Shown here piece by piece: positions 15,312-24,582 of a stretch of 64,000 nt of DNA (positions are counted from its first letter, which is position 1; each line of letters starts with the position of its first letter). The notes under the pieces were generated by a model that did no database searches, was not told the origin of the DNA, and saw only the letters and a list, made by a program, of their open reading frames with translations. A program made the translations under genes and the position numbers. Source of the DNA: an uncultured Sediminibacterium sp. (lineage in GTDB: Bacteria > Bacteroidota > Bacteroidia > Chitinophagales > Chitinophagaceae); NCBI RefSeq assembly GCF_946481145.1, contig NZ_CAMLMJ010000009.1, positions 68,279 through 132,278 of the forward strand. Reading direction: 5' to 3'.

Positions 15312-17714
15312 TTAAACCAGTGCAATATCCACAACCTGCTGCATGGTTTTAACATAATGGAACTGGAGTCCGCGAATGAAATCGCCTTCAATTTCCTTTA
15401 CATCTTTTTCATTTTGCCAGCAAAGAATGATCTCTTTAAGTCCGGAGCGCTTGGCAGCCAACACTTTCTCTTTGATACCCCCTACTGGCAGTACTTGACC
15501 GCGTAGGGTAATTTCCCCCGTCATAGCCAGATAAGGTTTTACTTTTCTGCCGGTAAAAGCAGAGGTAAGAGATGTTAGCATGGTTATTCCGGCGCTAGGG
15601 CCATCTTTAGGCACTGCACCTTCCGGAACGTGAATATGGATAGATTTCTTATTAAATGCCTCGGGATCAATACCATATTTCCTTGCATTGGCCTGAAGGT
15701 AACTAAGTGCTGTGCTGGCACTTTCCTTCATCACATTACCCAGATTACCGGTTAGTTTAAGATCACCCTTTCCTTCACCAAGTATGGTTTCAATGAACAG
15801 GATATCACCTCCAACATAAGTCCAGGCCAAGCCAACAGCTACCCCGGGCATATTGGCGGTTTTATAGATTTCATTACTATACCTTGCCTGACCCAGTATC
15901 TTTTCAACATCAGCGGCTGTTACCGTTGATTTTACTTTATTCTTAATTGCCAACTCTTTTGCCTGATAGCGCATAATGGATGCCAGTTGCCTGTCGAGCT
16001 CACGCACCCCACTTTCCCTGGTATAATTTTCAATGACTTTTTCAATTACTTTATCATTGATTTTAACGGGCACTTTTGCCAGTCCATGCGCTTCTTTCTG
16101 TTTAGGAATCAGGTGACGCTTGGCAATTTCTACTTTCTCCTCAATAGCATAACCACTCAGGTCGATAATTTCCAAACGATCCCTCAATGCAGGTTGGATG
16201 TTCTGGAGATTATTGGCAGTGGCGATAAACAATACCTTGCTGAGATCGTATTCCAGTTCCAGGTAATTATCATAGAAACTGTTGTTCTGCTCCGGATCCA
16301 ATACTTCCAGTAATGCAGAGGATGGGTCGCCTCTGAAATCGTTTCCTATTTTATCAATCTCATCCAGTATCATTACCGGATTAGAAGATTTGCATTTACG
16401 GATATTCTGGAGAATACGTCCGGGCATTGCTCCTATATAGGTTTTACGGTGTCCGCGTATTTCACTTTCGTCGTGCATACCACCCAAACTCAGGCGAACA
16501 TATTTTCTTCCAATGGCATGTGCAATTGAACGACCAAGGGAGGTTTTACCGATACCCGGAGGACCTAAAAAACACAGTATAGGGCTTTTCATGTCGCCCT
16601 TTAATTTCAGTACTGCAAGGTATTCAAGGATACGGCTTTTGATTTTAGACATGCCATAATGGTCGATATCGAGGACTTTTTTGGCATTCTTGAGGTCGTA
16701 ATTATCGTCTGTATGGTCGTTCCATGGCAGATCGAGCATTAGGTCGAGATGGTTATATACAACCGAATAGTCGGGTGTACTTGGGTGCATGCGCTCCAAT
16801 TTTTCGATACCAGTTTTAAAGAGGTTCTTAGCAGCATCCGGCCATTTTTTCCCTTCTGCTTTTTTCTTCATTTCGGCTATTTCTCTTTCGTTGGTATCGC
16901 CACCGAGTTCTTCTTTGATGCTTTTCAGTTGTTGCTGAAGAAAGTAGTCACGTTGCTGCTTATCGATTTCGGTGCGCGTTTTATTCGTAACCTTATCCTT
17001 GAGTTCAGCAAACTGCAGTTCACGTTGCAGTATCTGGATCAATTTTTCGGCCCTTTGATGGATATCATGTATCTCTAACAGTCCTTGTTTTTCGGCAAGG
17101 TCTGAGTTGAGGTTACTACTCACAAAATTGATGAGGAAGGAAGGATTCTCGATATTTTTAAGAATAATCGAAGCTTCTGTCGGCAGGTTGGGTGAAAGCT
17201 GAATAATTTGGGTAGCAAGGTCCTTAATGCTACTTACTATAGCATTAAAATTTTCTTCTACCGGAACTTCGTCATCCGCAAGCATGCGAATAGCGGCCCT
17301 GAAATAAGGGTCTTCAGAAACCATGTTCAGTAGTTCGAACCTTTTTTTACCCTGGATAATGATGGTTGTTCCACCATCAGGCATTTTTATCAGTTTAACT
17401 ACTTTGGCGATGGTACCAAAAGTGCAAAGGTCCTTGGGTTCAGGGTCTTCGATATTTACATCTTTTTGGGCAAGCACACCGATCAGCTTATCTGTTTTAT
17501 AGGCTTCATTAACGGCCTTGATACTCTTATCTCGTCCAACCGTAATCGGCAAAACAACGCCCGGAAATAACACGGTATTTCGAAGGGGCAGAATAGGAAG
17601 TGTATCGGGGATAATGGTGTCTTTATCAAAATCGCCGTCATTCTCATTAATAGGAATGATGGGCATAAAGTCTGTATCGTCTTCCGATCTGAAAAAAAGT
17701 TTCTCTTTCAACAT
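15312..17714 (-). CDS. lon: ATP-dependent protease Lon
   Basis: Lon degrades misfolded and regulatory proteins in the cytoplasm. The 800-residue protein has the N-terminal substrate domain (LPILPLRNTVLFPGVVLPI), a central AAA+ domain with Walker A GPPGIGKT (384-391) and Walker B VMILDEIDKIG, and the C-terminal protease domain. The catalytic dyad is Ser707 in PKDGPSAG and Lys750 in GGIKEK, 43 residues apart as in E. coli Lon. A possible TAnnTTTG box (TATTTTTG, minus strand, 17781-17788) lies about 70 bases upstream of the start. The gene stands alone between two terminators. Confidence 0.97.
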   Translation of the reverse strand: MLKEKLFFRSEDDTDFMPIIPINENDGDFDKDTIIPDTLPILPLRNTVLFPGVVLPITVGRDKSIKAVNEAYKTDKLIGVLAQKDVNIEDPEPKDLCTFGTIAKVVKLIKMPDGGTTIIIQGKKRFELLNMVSEDPYFRAAIRMLADDEVPVEENFNAIVSSIKDLATQIIQLSPNLPTEASIILKNIENPSFLINFVSSNLNSDLAEKQGLLEIHDIHQRAEKLIQILQRELQFAELKDKVTNKTRTEIDKQQRDYFLQQQLKSIKEELGGDTNEREIAEMKKKAEGKKWPDAAKNLFKTGIEKLERMHPSTPDYSVVYNHLDLMLDLPWNDHTDDNYDLKNAKKVLDIDHYGMSKIKSRILEYLAVLKLKGDMKSPILCFLGPPGIGKTSLGRSIAHAIGRKYVRLSLGGMHDESEIRGHRKTYIGAMPGRILQNIRKCKSSNPVMILDEIDKIGNDFRGDPSSALLEVLDPEQNNSFYDNYLELEYDLSKVLFIATANNLQNIQPALRDRLEIIDLSGYAIEEKVEIAKRHLIPKQKEAHGLAKVPVKINDKVIEKVIENYTRESGVRELDRQLASIMRYQAKELAIKNKVKSTVTAADVEKILGQARYSNEIYKTANMPGVAVGLAWTYVGGDILFIETILGEGKGDLKLTGNLGNVMKESASTALSYLQANARKYGIDPEAFNKKSIHIHVPEGAVPKDGPSAGITMLTSLTSAFTGRKVKPYLAMTGEITLRGQVLPVGGIKEKVLAAKRSGLKEIILCWQNEKDVKEIEGDFIRGLQFHYVKTMQQVVDIALV

Positions 17715-17842
17715 ATATCGTTTTCAGTCTTAAGCCAGAATGGCATGAATTATTTTCCATTTACCCAAAGGGTAAGTCTGCAAAAATAAGTCAATATTGA
17801 TGCCATGCCCTTAAAAATGGATGAATCGGTACAAACTGTCGC

Positions 17843-17880
17843 AAAAAAAAAATCTTCCACCTGAGGTGGAAGACCTTTTT
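17843..17880 (-). terminator. Hairpin terminator after the small lipoprotein gene
   Basis: The stem TCTTCCACC / GGTGGAAGA with loop TGA is flanked by A-runs on one side and T-runs on the other, so it could stop transcription on either strand. On the minus strand it is preceded by two more small hairpins, CTTCTTGCAAGAAG and CCCGATTTAATCGGG (17881-17912). Confidence 0.8.
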
Positions 17881-17939
17881 CCCCGATTAAATCGGGAAAG
17901 CTTCTTGCAAGAAGTAATATTGTCTAAAAACAAATACTA

Positions 17940-18119
17940 CTAGTGAGCAGCTGGAGCAGTTGTGTCAGCTTTTGCTGTAGTGTCAGCAGCAGCAGCAGTT
18001 GTGTCAGCAGCTGGAGCTACAGTTGCAGTTGTGTCAGCAGCAGGAGTTTCAGAAGTTTCACCTGAATTACATGCAGCGAAGAAACCTGCAACAGCTAAAA
18101 TTGCGAATACTTTTTTCAT
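17940..18119 (-). CDS. Small Ala/Asp/Thr-rich lipoprotein
   Basis: The 59-residue product begins MKKVFAILAVAGFFAAC, a clean lipoprotein signal with Cys at residue 17. The mature part is low-complexity, made of repeats of the type PAADTTA / AADTT. Such peptides are common and abundant in Bacteroidota and their function is unknown. They may be unstructured periplasmic spacers. The start is placed at this ATG because an upstream in-frame ATG (48 bases earlier) would put a hydrophilic stretch before the signal. The repetitive DNA makes long open frames on both strands, so the opposite-strand ORF is a shadow. Confidence 0.75.
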   Translation of the reverse strand: MKKVFAILAVAGFFAACNSGETSETPAADTTATVAPAADTTAAAADTTAKADTTAPAAH

Positions 18120-18197
18120 TGTACTTGTTTTTTTTAGTTTTATTTGGTCGCAAAGATAAAGTTCCATTTGGCTTTTACAAACTTTTAACAGCTTTTT

Positions 18198-19511
18198 TTA
18201 CTTTTTCCTGAAAAAGATTCGAACGGGCACCCCTTTAAAATTAAAGCTTGTGCGTAGTTGATTCTCCAGATAATTGCGATAAGGTTGCTTAATATCATCC
18301 GGATAATTGGTAAAAAAGGCAAAAGAAGGTACGACAGTAGGCAATTGGGTCACATATTTAATTTTCACAGTATTTCCTCTAACAACCGGAGCATGGTATG
18401 CCTGAACTGCCTTCAGCATAACATCATTTAACTGGGAAGTTGGGATTTTACGCTTTTTGTTTTCGTACACTTCAAGGGCTATTTCTATGGCTTTGAATAT
18501 CCTTGTTTTATCCTTAACCGAAATAAAAAGCACTGGCACATCTGTAAAAGGTGCAATTCTTTGCTTTAAAGTTTTTTCATAATCACGCGCTGTATTCGTT
18601 TCTTTTTCAACGAGATCCCACTTATTTACAAGCACTACTATTCCTTTTCCTTTTCGTGTGGCAAGACTAAATATGGTAACATCCTGGGCAGTAATTCCTT
18701 TGTCGGCATCCAGTACAAGGAGGCAAACATCTGCCTCATCCATGGCTTTGATGGCACGTATGATGGAATAAAACTCCAGGTCATCTTTTTCCTTACTCTT
18801 TTTGCGGATCCCTGCGGTATCGATCAGCATAAATTCCTTCTGAAATAGCTTGTAATGGGTATGGATGGTATCACGGGTGGTTCCGGCGATATCGCTAACG
18901 ATGGTCCTTTCCTCCCCGATAAGGGCATTCAAAAGAGAAGACTTACCAACATTCGGCTGACCAATAATGGCAAATTTGGGCAGTCCGTCTTCTTTTAGTG
19001 TATCTGCAGCATCTTCAGGTGAAATTCCGCCAGCGATTGCATCCATCACTTCTCCGGTTCCACTACCGGAAATACTGCTGATAAAGAAATTATGTTCAAA
19101 TCCAAGGCTATAAAACTCGGTTGCTTCCAACTCACGTGTCCCATTATCAACCTTATTAACCACCACATAAACAGGCTTTGTGGTTCTTCTAAGCATATCA
19201 GCCATGGCCTCATCGAGGTCAGTGATACCAGTAGCTACATCCACCATAAAAACGATGGCGTTAGCCTCATCGATGGCAATTTTTACCTGTTTGCGTATTT
19301 CCTTCTCAAAAATGTCTTCGGTATTGGGCACAAATCCCCCGGTATCGATCAGGTTAAACACTTTCCCGTTCCAATCTGCAATACCGTATTGTCTGTCGCG
19401 GGTAACGCCGCTGATATCGTCAACAATTGCTTTTCTTGTTTCCAATAAGCGGTTAAAGAAAGTGCTTTTCCCCACATTCGGCCTACCCACGATGGCTACT
19501 GTATAACCCAT
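18198..19511 (-). CDS. der: Ribosome biogenesis GTPase Der (EngA)
   Basis: Der is an essential tandem-GTPase that helps 50S subunit maturation. The 437 residues contain two G domains, each with a P-loop (GRPNVGKST near residue 8, GQPNVGKSS near residue 183), a DTGG or DTAG switch II motif, and NKVD / NKWD specificity motifs. The C-terminal KH-like domain includes VPVRIFFR. The length is typical. It lies 61 bases downstream of era on the same strand, so both GTPases may form one transcription unit. Confidence 0.97.
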   Translation of the reverse strand: MGYTVAIVGRPNVGKSTFFNRLLETRKAIVDDISGVTRDRQYGIADWNGKVFNLIDTGGFVPNTEDIFEKEIRKQVKIAIDEANAIVFMVDVATGITDLDEAMADMLRRTTKPVYVVVNKVDNGTRELEATEFYSLGFEHNFFISSISGSGTGEVMDAIAGGISPEDAADTLKEDGLPKFAIIGQPNVGKSSLLNALIGEERTIVSDIAGTTRDTIHTHYKLFQKEFMLIDTAGIRKKSKEKDDLEFYSIIRAIKAMDEADVCLLVLDADKGITAQDVTIFSLATRKGKGIVVLVNKWDLVEKETNTARDYEKTLKQRIAPFTDVPVLFISVKDKTRIFKAIEIALEVYENKKRKIPTSQLNDVMLKAVQAYHAPVVRGNTVKIKYVTQLPTVVPSFAFFTNYPDDIKQPYRNYLENQLRTSFNFKGVPVRIFFRKK

Positions 19512-19572
19512 AATTCATCAATTTAATTAAACTAAATATTAAAATAATATCAGTAAATAATTGGTTATCATA

Positions 19573-20445
19573 TTATTGATAGCCATATTCATTTAACTGC
19601 ATTTCATTATCTCTCCATTTTGGCCTTACTTTCACGAACAGTTCGAGAAAAACCTTCTGGCCGATAAAAGCCTCTATATCGGTTCTGGCTAGGGTGCCTA
19701 TTTGTCGAATCATCTTCCCTTTCTCTCCTATAATAATGGCTTTCTGACTTTCCCTTTGCACAATGATGTCTGCCTGAATTTTCACCAACTGCTCTTTTTC
19801 TTTGAACTCGTTTACGAGTACTGCGGTATGATAGGGTATCTCATCTCCGAACAACTGGTAAATTTTTTCCCTGACCATTTCACCCACAAAAAATTTCGTT
19901 GGAAGATCGCTCAGGTCATCTTCACTGTAAAAAGGGGCACCTTCCGGCAGATAACTCATTACTGCATCCAACAATTTTTGCAGGTGCACTTTTTGAAGTG
20001 CCGATATTTTTACCAATTGTTTGCAATAAGGCTTGCCAGCAAAAAAAACTTCCGCCTCAGCTATTTTACCATTGGCGGCTGTATCTATTTTATTCAATAC
20101 GAGTATTGCGGGAACTTTAAGTCTTAGGGCACTAAATATCTGGTCACATTCCTCAAAATTGTCATTTGAATCTACCAGTAATAATGCCAAATCGGCATCT
20201 TCCAAAGCCCCTTTAACCGACGACATCATCCGCTCGTGCAATTTGTATTTAGGGTCAATGATGCCAGGGGTATCTGAAAATATCACCTGGTATTCACCTG
20301 GTTTATTAAGAAACGCCTTTATGCGGTGACGGGTGGTTTGTACCCTTGGGGATACAATGGCCATTTTTTCGCCAATAAGGGCATTCAGCAAAGTGCTTTT
20401 GCCGGCATTGGGTCGTCCAAATATGTTTACAAATCCTGATTTCAT
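19573..20445 (-). CDS. era: GTPase Era
   Basis: Era binds 16S rRNA and helps 30S assembly. The 290 residues show a P-loop GRPNAGKST (residues 10-18), SDTPGI for switch II, NKID for guanine specificity and a C-terminal KH RNA-binding domain with GEKGKMIRQIG. It is upstream of der in the same direction. A degenerate GTC-rich repeat (about 20457-20495) lies just upstream of the start. Confidence 0.97.
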   Translation of the reverse strand: MKSGFVNIFGRPNAGKSTLLNALIGEKMAIVSPRVQTTRHRIKAFLNKPGEYQVIFSDTPGIIDPKYKLHERMMSSVKGALEDADLALLLVDSNDNFEECDQIFSALRLKVPAILVLNKIDTAANGKIAEAEVFFAGKPYCKQLVKISALQKVHLQKLLDAVMSYLPEGAPFYSEDDLSDLPTKFFVGEMVREKIYQLFGDEIPYHTAVLVNEFKEKEQLVKIQADIIVQRESQKAIIIGEKGKMIRQIGTLARTDIEAFIGQKVFLELFVKVRPKWRDNEMQLNEYGYQ

Positions 20446-20456
20446 AAAATAAGTCC

Positions 20457-20495
20457 GGAGTCAGAAAGTCGAGAAGTCCGGGAGACAAGAGAATA
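20457..20495. repeat. Degenerate GTCCGGGA-type octamer repeat
   Basis: Imperfect units of about eight bases (GTCCGGA, GTCAGAAA, GTCGAGAA, GTCCGGGA) lie just upstream of era. The same unit is found in much better shape at 59093-59128 and 59186-59246. The rest of 20496-20610 has no gene. Confidence 0.45.
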
Positions 20496-20630
20496 CTACT
20501 TAGAGGAATAAGTAAGCAGAATAGAATAGCCAATTGGCTTTTATTTATTCACTATTTTCTTCAGTATCCAGAGTAGCCTCTAGCCGAACCTGAAAATCCT
20601 TATCTGATTTTCTCCGGGTTTTTAAACCCT

Positions 20631-20662
20631 AAAAAAACGTCAGGCCCCATTTCGAGGCCTGA
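20631..20662 (-). terminator. Intrinsic terminator after the initiator tRNA
   Basis: On the minus strand TCAGGCC pairs with GGCCTGA around a loop, followed by ACGTTTTTTT. It is 16 bases beyond the tRNA 3' end. A second small stem (GGGTTT / AAACCC, about 20614-20629) follows. Confidence 0.8.
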
Positions 20663-20677
20663 GATTTATATTTTCTG

Positions 20678-20749
<72 letters not shown>

Positions 20750-20804
20750 ATTTATTGGAGTGCAAAGGTACGGTTGTGAAGGTTCTCTTCCAAATATTAT
20801 TTAA

Positions 20805-21539
20805 TTAATCATCCGATTTTCGCTTGATTGTAGCACCTCCGCTGGTATTGATATCACGAATTAATCCTGCACCTTTATAATATACAGAGCTTGCTCCACT
20901 GGCGGTGGCATTCAATTCTTTATTTACTGTAATCCTTACAACAGAGGCGCCCGAGGCATCTACTTTACATTGCTCTGAACTAACATCATACCCTCTGATA
21001 TCACTTGCTCCATTTGCATTAATGCCCAACATTTTTACCGTGCCATTGATGGTGATTCTTGACGCACCCGAAGCTTCCAGACTTAAGTCTGATACGGTAA
21101 GATCGCCTTTAAAATCACTGGCCCCAGACATTTCAACCTTTAATTTATCGAGATTTAATTTACCTGCCACTTTCACATTGCATGCACCACTGGCTTCAAT
21201 ACTTCTTAGGTCCTTGAAAGTTACATAAGCTTTCATTTTATGGTTACCCCATTTTTTCCAGTTCAATCCCTTTCCATCAAAATATATCCTCAATGTACTT
21301 CCACGCATTTCCGTACGTATTCTTCCTAATACTTCTGAAGAACTGGCACTAACAGCAACAGCATCTTCGGTACCCTGTGAAAGGTAAAGATCAATAGCGC
21401 CGGACACATCAATGGCCGAAAATCCTTTCAGGTTCCGGGGTTCTGCATTTTCATCGTGCACCAGGTTCTTTTCAATTTGTGCCATAACCGGCACCAGAGA
21501 GGTGGCTATAAAGGCAAAAAGTAAAATTATCCGTTTCAT
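20805..21539 (-). CDS. DUF2807 (GIN domain) secreted protein
   Basis: The 244-residue protein starts with a signal peptide ending at VMAQ. It carries the head-GIN/DUF2807 fold, a right-handed beta arrangement with repeated ASGAS / NGAS turns spaced about 20 residues apart (EASGACNVKV, EMSGASDFKG, EASGASRITI, ANGASDIRG, DASGASVVRI). The phrase FSAIDVSGAIDLYLSQG is the family's usual opening. Members are abundant in Bacteroidota, are exported, and have no proven function. The name auto-transporter adhesin is only a label. It is divergent from the riboswitch-controlled receptor gene. Confidence 0.88.
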   Translation of the reverse strand: MKRIILLFAFIATSLVPVMAQIEKNLVHDENAEPRNLKGFSAIDVSGAIDLYLSQGTEDAVAVSASSSEVLGRIRTEMRGSTLRIYFDGKGLNWKKWGNHKMKAYVTFKDLRSIEASGACNVKVAGKLNLDKLKVEMSGASDFKGDLTVSDLSLEASGASRITINGTVKMLGINANGASDIRGYDVSSEQCKVDASGASVVRITVNKELNATASGASSVYYKGAGLIRDINTSGGATIKRKSDD

Positions 21540-21626
21540 AAGAGGGGTTTTGAGTGTAACGGCTATTGCTCGTTAAAGTTACAGTTGCTGGTAATTACTG
21601 CAATGATTACTTTTGTGACGATCATT

Positions 21627-21715
21627 CCTCGGGGTGCTTCCCCCGCCTAAGGCGGGAGAGGCTGAGATAATACCCGTTGAACCTGAACAGGGTAATTCCT
21701 GCGAAGGGAAGGCGT
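21627..21715 (+). promoter_or_regulatory. TPP riboswitch (THI element)
   Basis: The core signatures are all present: CGGGGTGC at the 5' stem, CTGAGA at 21662-21667, ACCCGTTGAACCTGA, then GGGTAATTCCTGCGAAGGGAA. An extra GC-rich hairpin (CCCCCGCCT / AGGCGGGAG) fills the variable P3 arm. Binding of thiamine pyrophosphate should lower expression of the TonB receptor gene that starts about 75 bases downstream. I did not find an unambiguous terminator or anti-terminator in the spacer, so control may act at translation. Confidence 0.95.
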
Positions 21716-21788
21716 ACATTTTTTTGGTCGTACCTCTCTCCTATTAGCTATTTCCCTGTTCCCATTTGTAAACTTTTAAACGTTAAAA

Positions 21789-24173
21789 ATGAAAAAGTTT
21801 TTGGGAACAATGTCACTGACATTCCTCATCCTGCTCGCATCCGGGCAAACAAAAAACCTCCTAAGAGGCCGCATTACTGACAAAACCACTCACCAGACTA
21901 TTTCTGGTGCCCTGGTTAGTATTAACCAGTTCCAATCTACCTCAGACGAAGAAGGGGTATTTACCATTAGCTGGTCAGGCACTACGAAGCCGGTTTTAAA
22001 GGTAAAAAGTCTTGGTTACCGCGATTTCCAGTTAAACCTATCCTCAGGCACTTCCGACAAAATGCTGGAAATTGAGCTCGAACCCACCAGCCTGTTTCTT
22101 CAACCACTGGAAGTAAAATCCATTCGGGCGGCAGATAAAGCACCGTTTGCCAAAAACAATCTATCCAAAGATGAGATTGCTAAGGTTAACCTTGCTCAGG
22201 ATATTCCTTTCATACTTAACCAAACCCCTTCTGTTGTGGTGAATTCAGATGCAGGGAACGGTGTGGGATATACCGGCATTCGCATTAGGGGAACAGATGC
22301 TACACGCATCAATGTTACCCTGAATGGCATACCTTATAACGATGCTGAAAGCATGGGTACTTTTTTTGTAAACCTGCCCGACTTCGCCTCGTCTGTTAAC
22401 AGTATTCAGGTACAAAGAGGGGTTGGAACATCTACGAATGGAGCCGCAGCTTTTGGCGCAACTATTAATCTGTCTACCAACGAATTCAATGAAAAAGCCT
22501 ACACTGAATTCAACAATAGTTATGGTTCTTTTAATACCAGGAAACATACTTTAAAAGCAGGTACCGGTTTGATGGGTAAACATTTTACCCTCGATGCAAG
22601 GGTAAGTAGTATTCAAAGTGATGGATATATCGATCGCGCTAAAAGTGATCTTAAATCATTTTATGTTAGTGGCGCCTGGTTAAACCAACGCTCTTCTCTC
22701 CGCTTCAATGTTTTCAGCGGAAAAGAAAAAACCTATCAGGCATGGTACGGTGTATCAGCATCGTTGCTCAACACTGACCGTACCAATAACCCGGCTGGCA
22801 CTGAAAAACCCGGAACACCTTATGATAACCAGACCGACAATTATACCCAAACACATTACCAGTTATTCTTCAACCATGCATTTAATAGCCATTGGTCTTT
22901 TCAATCCGCTAGTTTTTTAACCCGTGGATATGGTTATTATGAAGAATACAAAGCGGGGCAACAATATTCAAAATATGGATTGCCCAATCCGGTAGTTGGT
23001 GGCGTACCTGTTACCAGTACCGACCTGGTACGCCAACGCTGGCTAAACAACTATTTTTATGGTCAGAATATTTCCCTACAATACCAAAAGAAAGGAAATG
23101 AATTTACCGTTGGCGGCGGATGGAATACGTATACCGGAGATCATTATGGCACACTTCCTTGGCTGCAAACAGGAACTGCACCGGCAGGATATAAATACTA
23201 TAACCACCCTGCAATTAAAAAAGATGCCAACCTATTTGCTAAGTGGCAACAACTGATTGTTTCGCATGTATATGGGTTTGTGGATCTGCAGTACAGACAT
23301 GTATCTCATAATATGACAGGCTTTCAAAATAATCCAACATTATTGGTTAACCGGAATTTCAATTTCTTCAACCCAAAACTGGGTATTACTTATCGAAAAA
23401 ATAGCTGGCAGGCTTTCCTGAGTTATGCCATCGGACAAAAAGAACCCAACCGTGATGATTTTGAAGCGGGTACAATTAACCAACCCAAAGCAGAGAAATT
23501 ACAGGATGTGGAAGCCGGTCTAGAATACAAAAAAAGTACTTATCAGTTTGCTGCCAATTTTTATTACATGCATTATGTTAATCAATTGGTGCTTACCGGA
23601 CAGATCAATGATGTTGGTGCATATACCCGTTTTAATGTGCCCAATAGTTACAGACTGGGGATTGAGTTACAGGGTACATGGAAACCCTCTTCCTGGTTAG
23701 CGGTTGGTGCAAACCTTTCCTTAAGCAGGAATAAAATCAAATCGTTCACTGAGTATACCGACAACTATGATTCCGGTAATCAGGATGCCGTACTAAGAAA
23801 CAATACAGACATTTCTTTCTCTCCCGGAACAATTGCCGGAACACAACTAATGTTTTACCCGGTTAAAGCACTTGAACTTGGACTGATCGGAAAATATGTG
23901 GGCAAGCAGTATATGGACAACAGCCAGTTAAGCAGAAGTGAATTGAAAGCATTTGCCACGCAGGATTTACGCATTATCTATAGCTTTAACAACAAAAACT
24001 TTAAACAGGTGCAGTTAACTGCTCAAATAAATAACCTGTTCAATAAACGCTACGAGCCGAATGGCTACAGTTATAGCTATACAAGTGGTGGTGTGTTTTA
24101 CACCGACAATGGCTATTACCCAATGGCAGGAAGGAACTTTGTGGTTGCGGTGAATTTGAAGCTGGGAGAATGA
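21789..24173 (+). CDS. TonB-dependent outer-membrane receptor, probably for thiamine or a precursor
   Basis: The 794-residue protein has a signal peptide (MKKFLGTMSLTFLILLASG), a carboxypeptidase-regulatory-like domain (about 26-100; GRITDKTTHQTISGALV) and a plug domain (about 110-220; IRIRGTDATRINVTLNGIPYND, then VQRGVGTSTNGAAAFG). A 22-strand type barrel ends in RNFVVAVNLKLGE. It moves a ligand across the outer membrane using TonB energy. The upstream TPP riboswitch points to thiamine or a thiamine moiety as the ligand (inference from regulation). No inner-membrane transporter or thi gene is next to it. Its TGA stop is also the first triplet of a heptamer array. Confidence 0.9.
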   Translation: MKKFLGTMSLTFLILLASGQTKNLLRGRITDKTTHQTISGALVSINQFQSTSDEEGVFTISWSGTTKPVLKVKSLGYRDFQLNLSSGTSDKMLEIELEPTSLFLQPLEVKSIRAADKAPFAKNNLSKDEIAKVNLAQDIPFILNQTPSVVVNSDAGNGVGYTGIRIRGTDATRINVTLNGIPYNDAESMGTFFVNLPDFASSVNSIQVQRGVGTSTNGAAAFGATINLSTNEFNEKAYTEFNNSYGSFNTRKHTLKAGTGLMGKHFTLDARVSSIQSDGYIDRAKSDLKSFYVSGAWLNQRSSLRFNVFSGKEKTYQAWYGVSASLLNTDRTNNPAGTEKPGTPYDNQTDNYTQTHYQLFFNHAFNSHWSFQSASFLTRGYGYYEEYKAGQQYSKYGLPNPVVGGVPVTSTDLVRQRWLNNYFYGQNISLQYQKKGNEFTVGGGWNTYTGDHYGTLPWLQTGTAPAGYKYYNHPAIKKDANLFAKWQQLIVSHVYGFVDLQYRHVSHNMTGFQNNPTLLVNRNFNFFNPKLGITYRKNSWQAFLSYAIGQKEPNRDDFEAGTINQPKAEKLQDVEAGLEYKKSTYQFAANFYYMHYVNQLVLTGQINDVGAYTRFNVPNSYRLGIELQGTWKPSSWLAVGANLSLSRNKIKSFTEYTDNYDSGNQDAVLRNNTDISFSPGTIAGTQLMFYPVKALELGLIGKYVGKQYMDNSQLSRSELKAFATQDLRIIYSFNNKNFKQVQLTAQINNLFNKRYEPNGYSYSYTSGGVFYTDNGYYPMAGRNFVVAVNLKLGE

Positions 24174-24270
24174 GAAATGAGAAATAAGAAATATGAAATA
24201 AGAAATAAGAAAGGAATTGTTAGATTTACTTTCTTATTTCTTATTTCTTATTTCATATTTCTTATTTATT
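24171..24270. repeat. Long heptamer hairpin between convergent genes
   Basis: The left array is TGAGAAA TGAGAAA TAAGAAA TATGAAA TAAGAAA TAAGAAA, starting at the receptor's stop codon. After a short spacer the inverse array follows (24229-24267) with one unit more than its pairing partner. The paired arms are 33 bp or longer. The opposite gene's stop (TAA, 24262-24264) lies inside the right array. The T-rich end makes it a plausible bidirectional terminator. Confidence 0.8.
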
Positions 24271-24567
24271 TTTTTCTTGCCACGCAAGCATCCCTCCTGT
24301 TACATTAACCAGGTTTTGAAATCCCATGGTACCGAGGATTAGGCATGCCTGGCCGCTGCGGTTACCGCTGCGGCAGTAGACATAGATGGTTTCATCTTTC
24401 AGGTCTTCAATTTCATCAACCTGCATGGTTTGTACTTTGCCTAAAGGCAATAGTATTCCACCGATATTAAATTCTGCATGTTCGTGAGGTTCCCGAACAT
24501 CTACCAGGTGAATTTGTTCTCCAGCATCCAATTTTGCTTTGAGGTCTTCAACAGTAATGGTTTGCAT
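24262..24567 (-). CDS. Single-domain rhodanese-like protein
   Basis: The 101-residue cytosolic protein is one rhodanese domain. The opening VEDLKAKLDAGEQIHLVDVREPHEHAEFNIGG gives the VDVRE..E motif. The active-site loop is CRSGNRS, with the persulfide-forming Cys. Such proteins carry or transfer sulfane sulfur; no specific acceptor can be named. It starts 15 bases after the PASTA gene and is probably in the same operon. Confidence 0.9.
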   Translation of the reverse strand: MQTITVEDLKAKLDAGEQIHLVDVREPHEHAEFNIGGILLPLGKVQTMQVDEIEDLKDETIYVYCRSGNRSGQACLILGTMGFQNLVNVTGGMLAWQEKNK

Positions 24568-24582
24568 GATAATTAAGCTTGA

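Noticed and set aside
17962..18211. Ala/Val- or Gln/Leu-rich frames opposite the small lipoprotein
   Set aside because: The repetitive GCAGAC-type codons of the lipoprotein keep all frames open; only the minus-strand frame has a signal peptide and lipobox.
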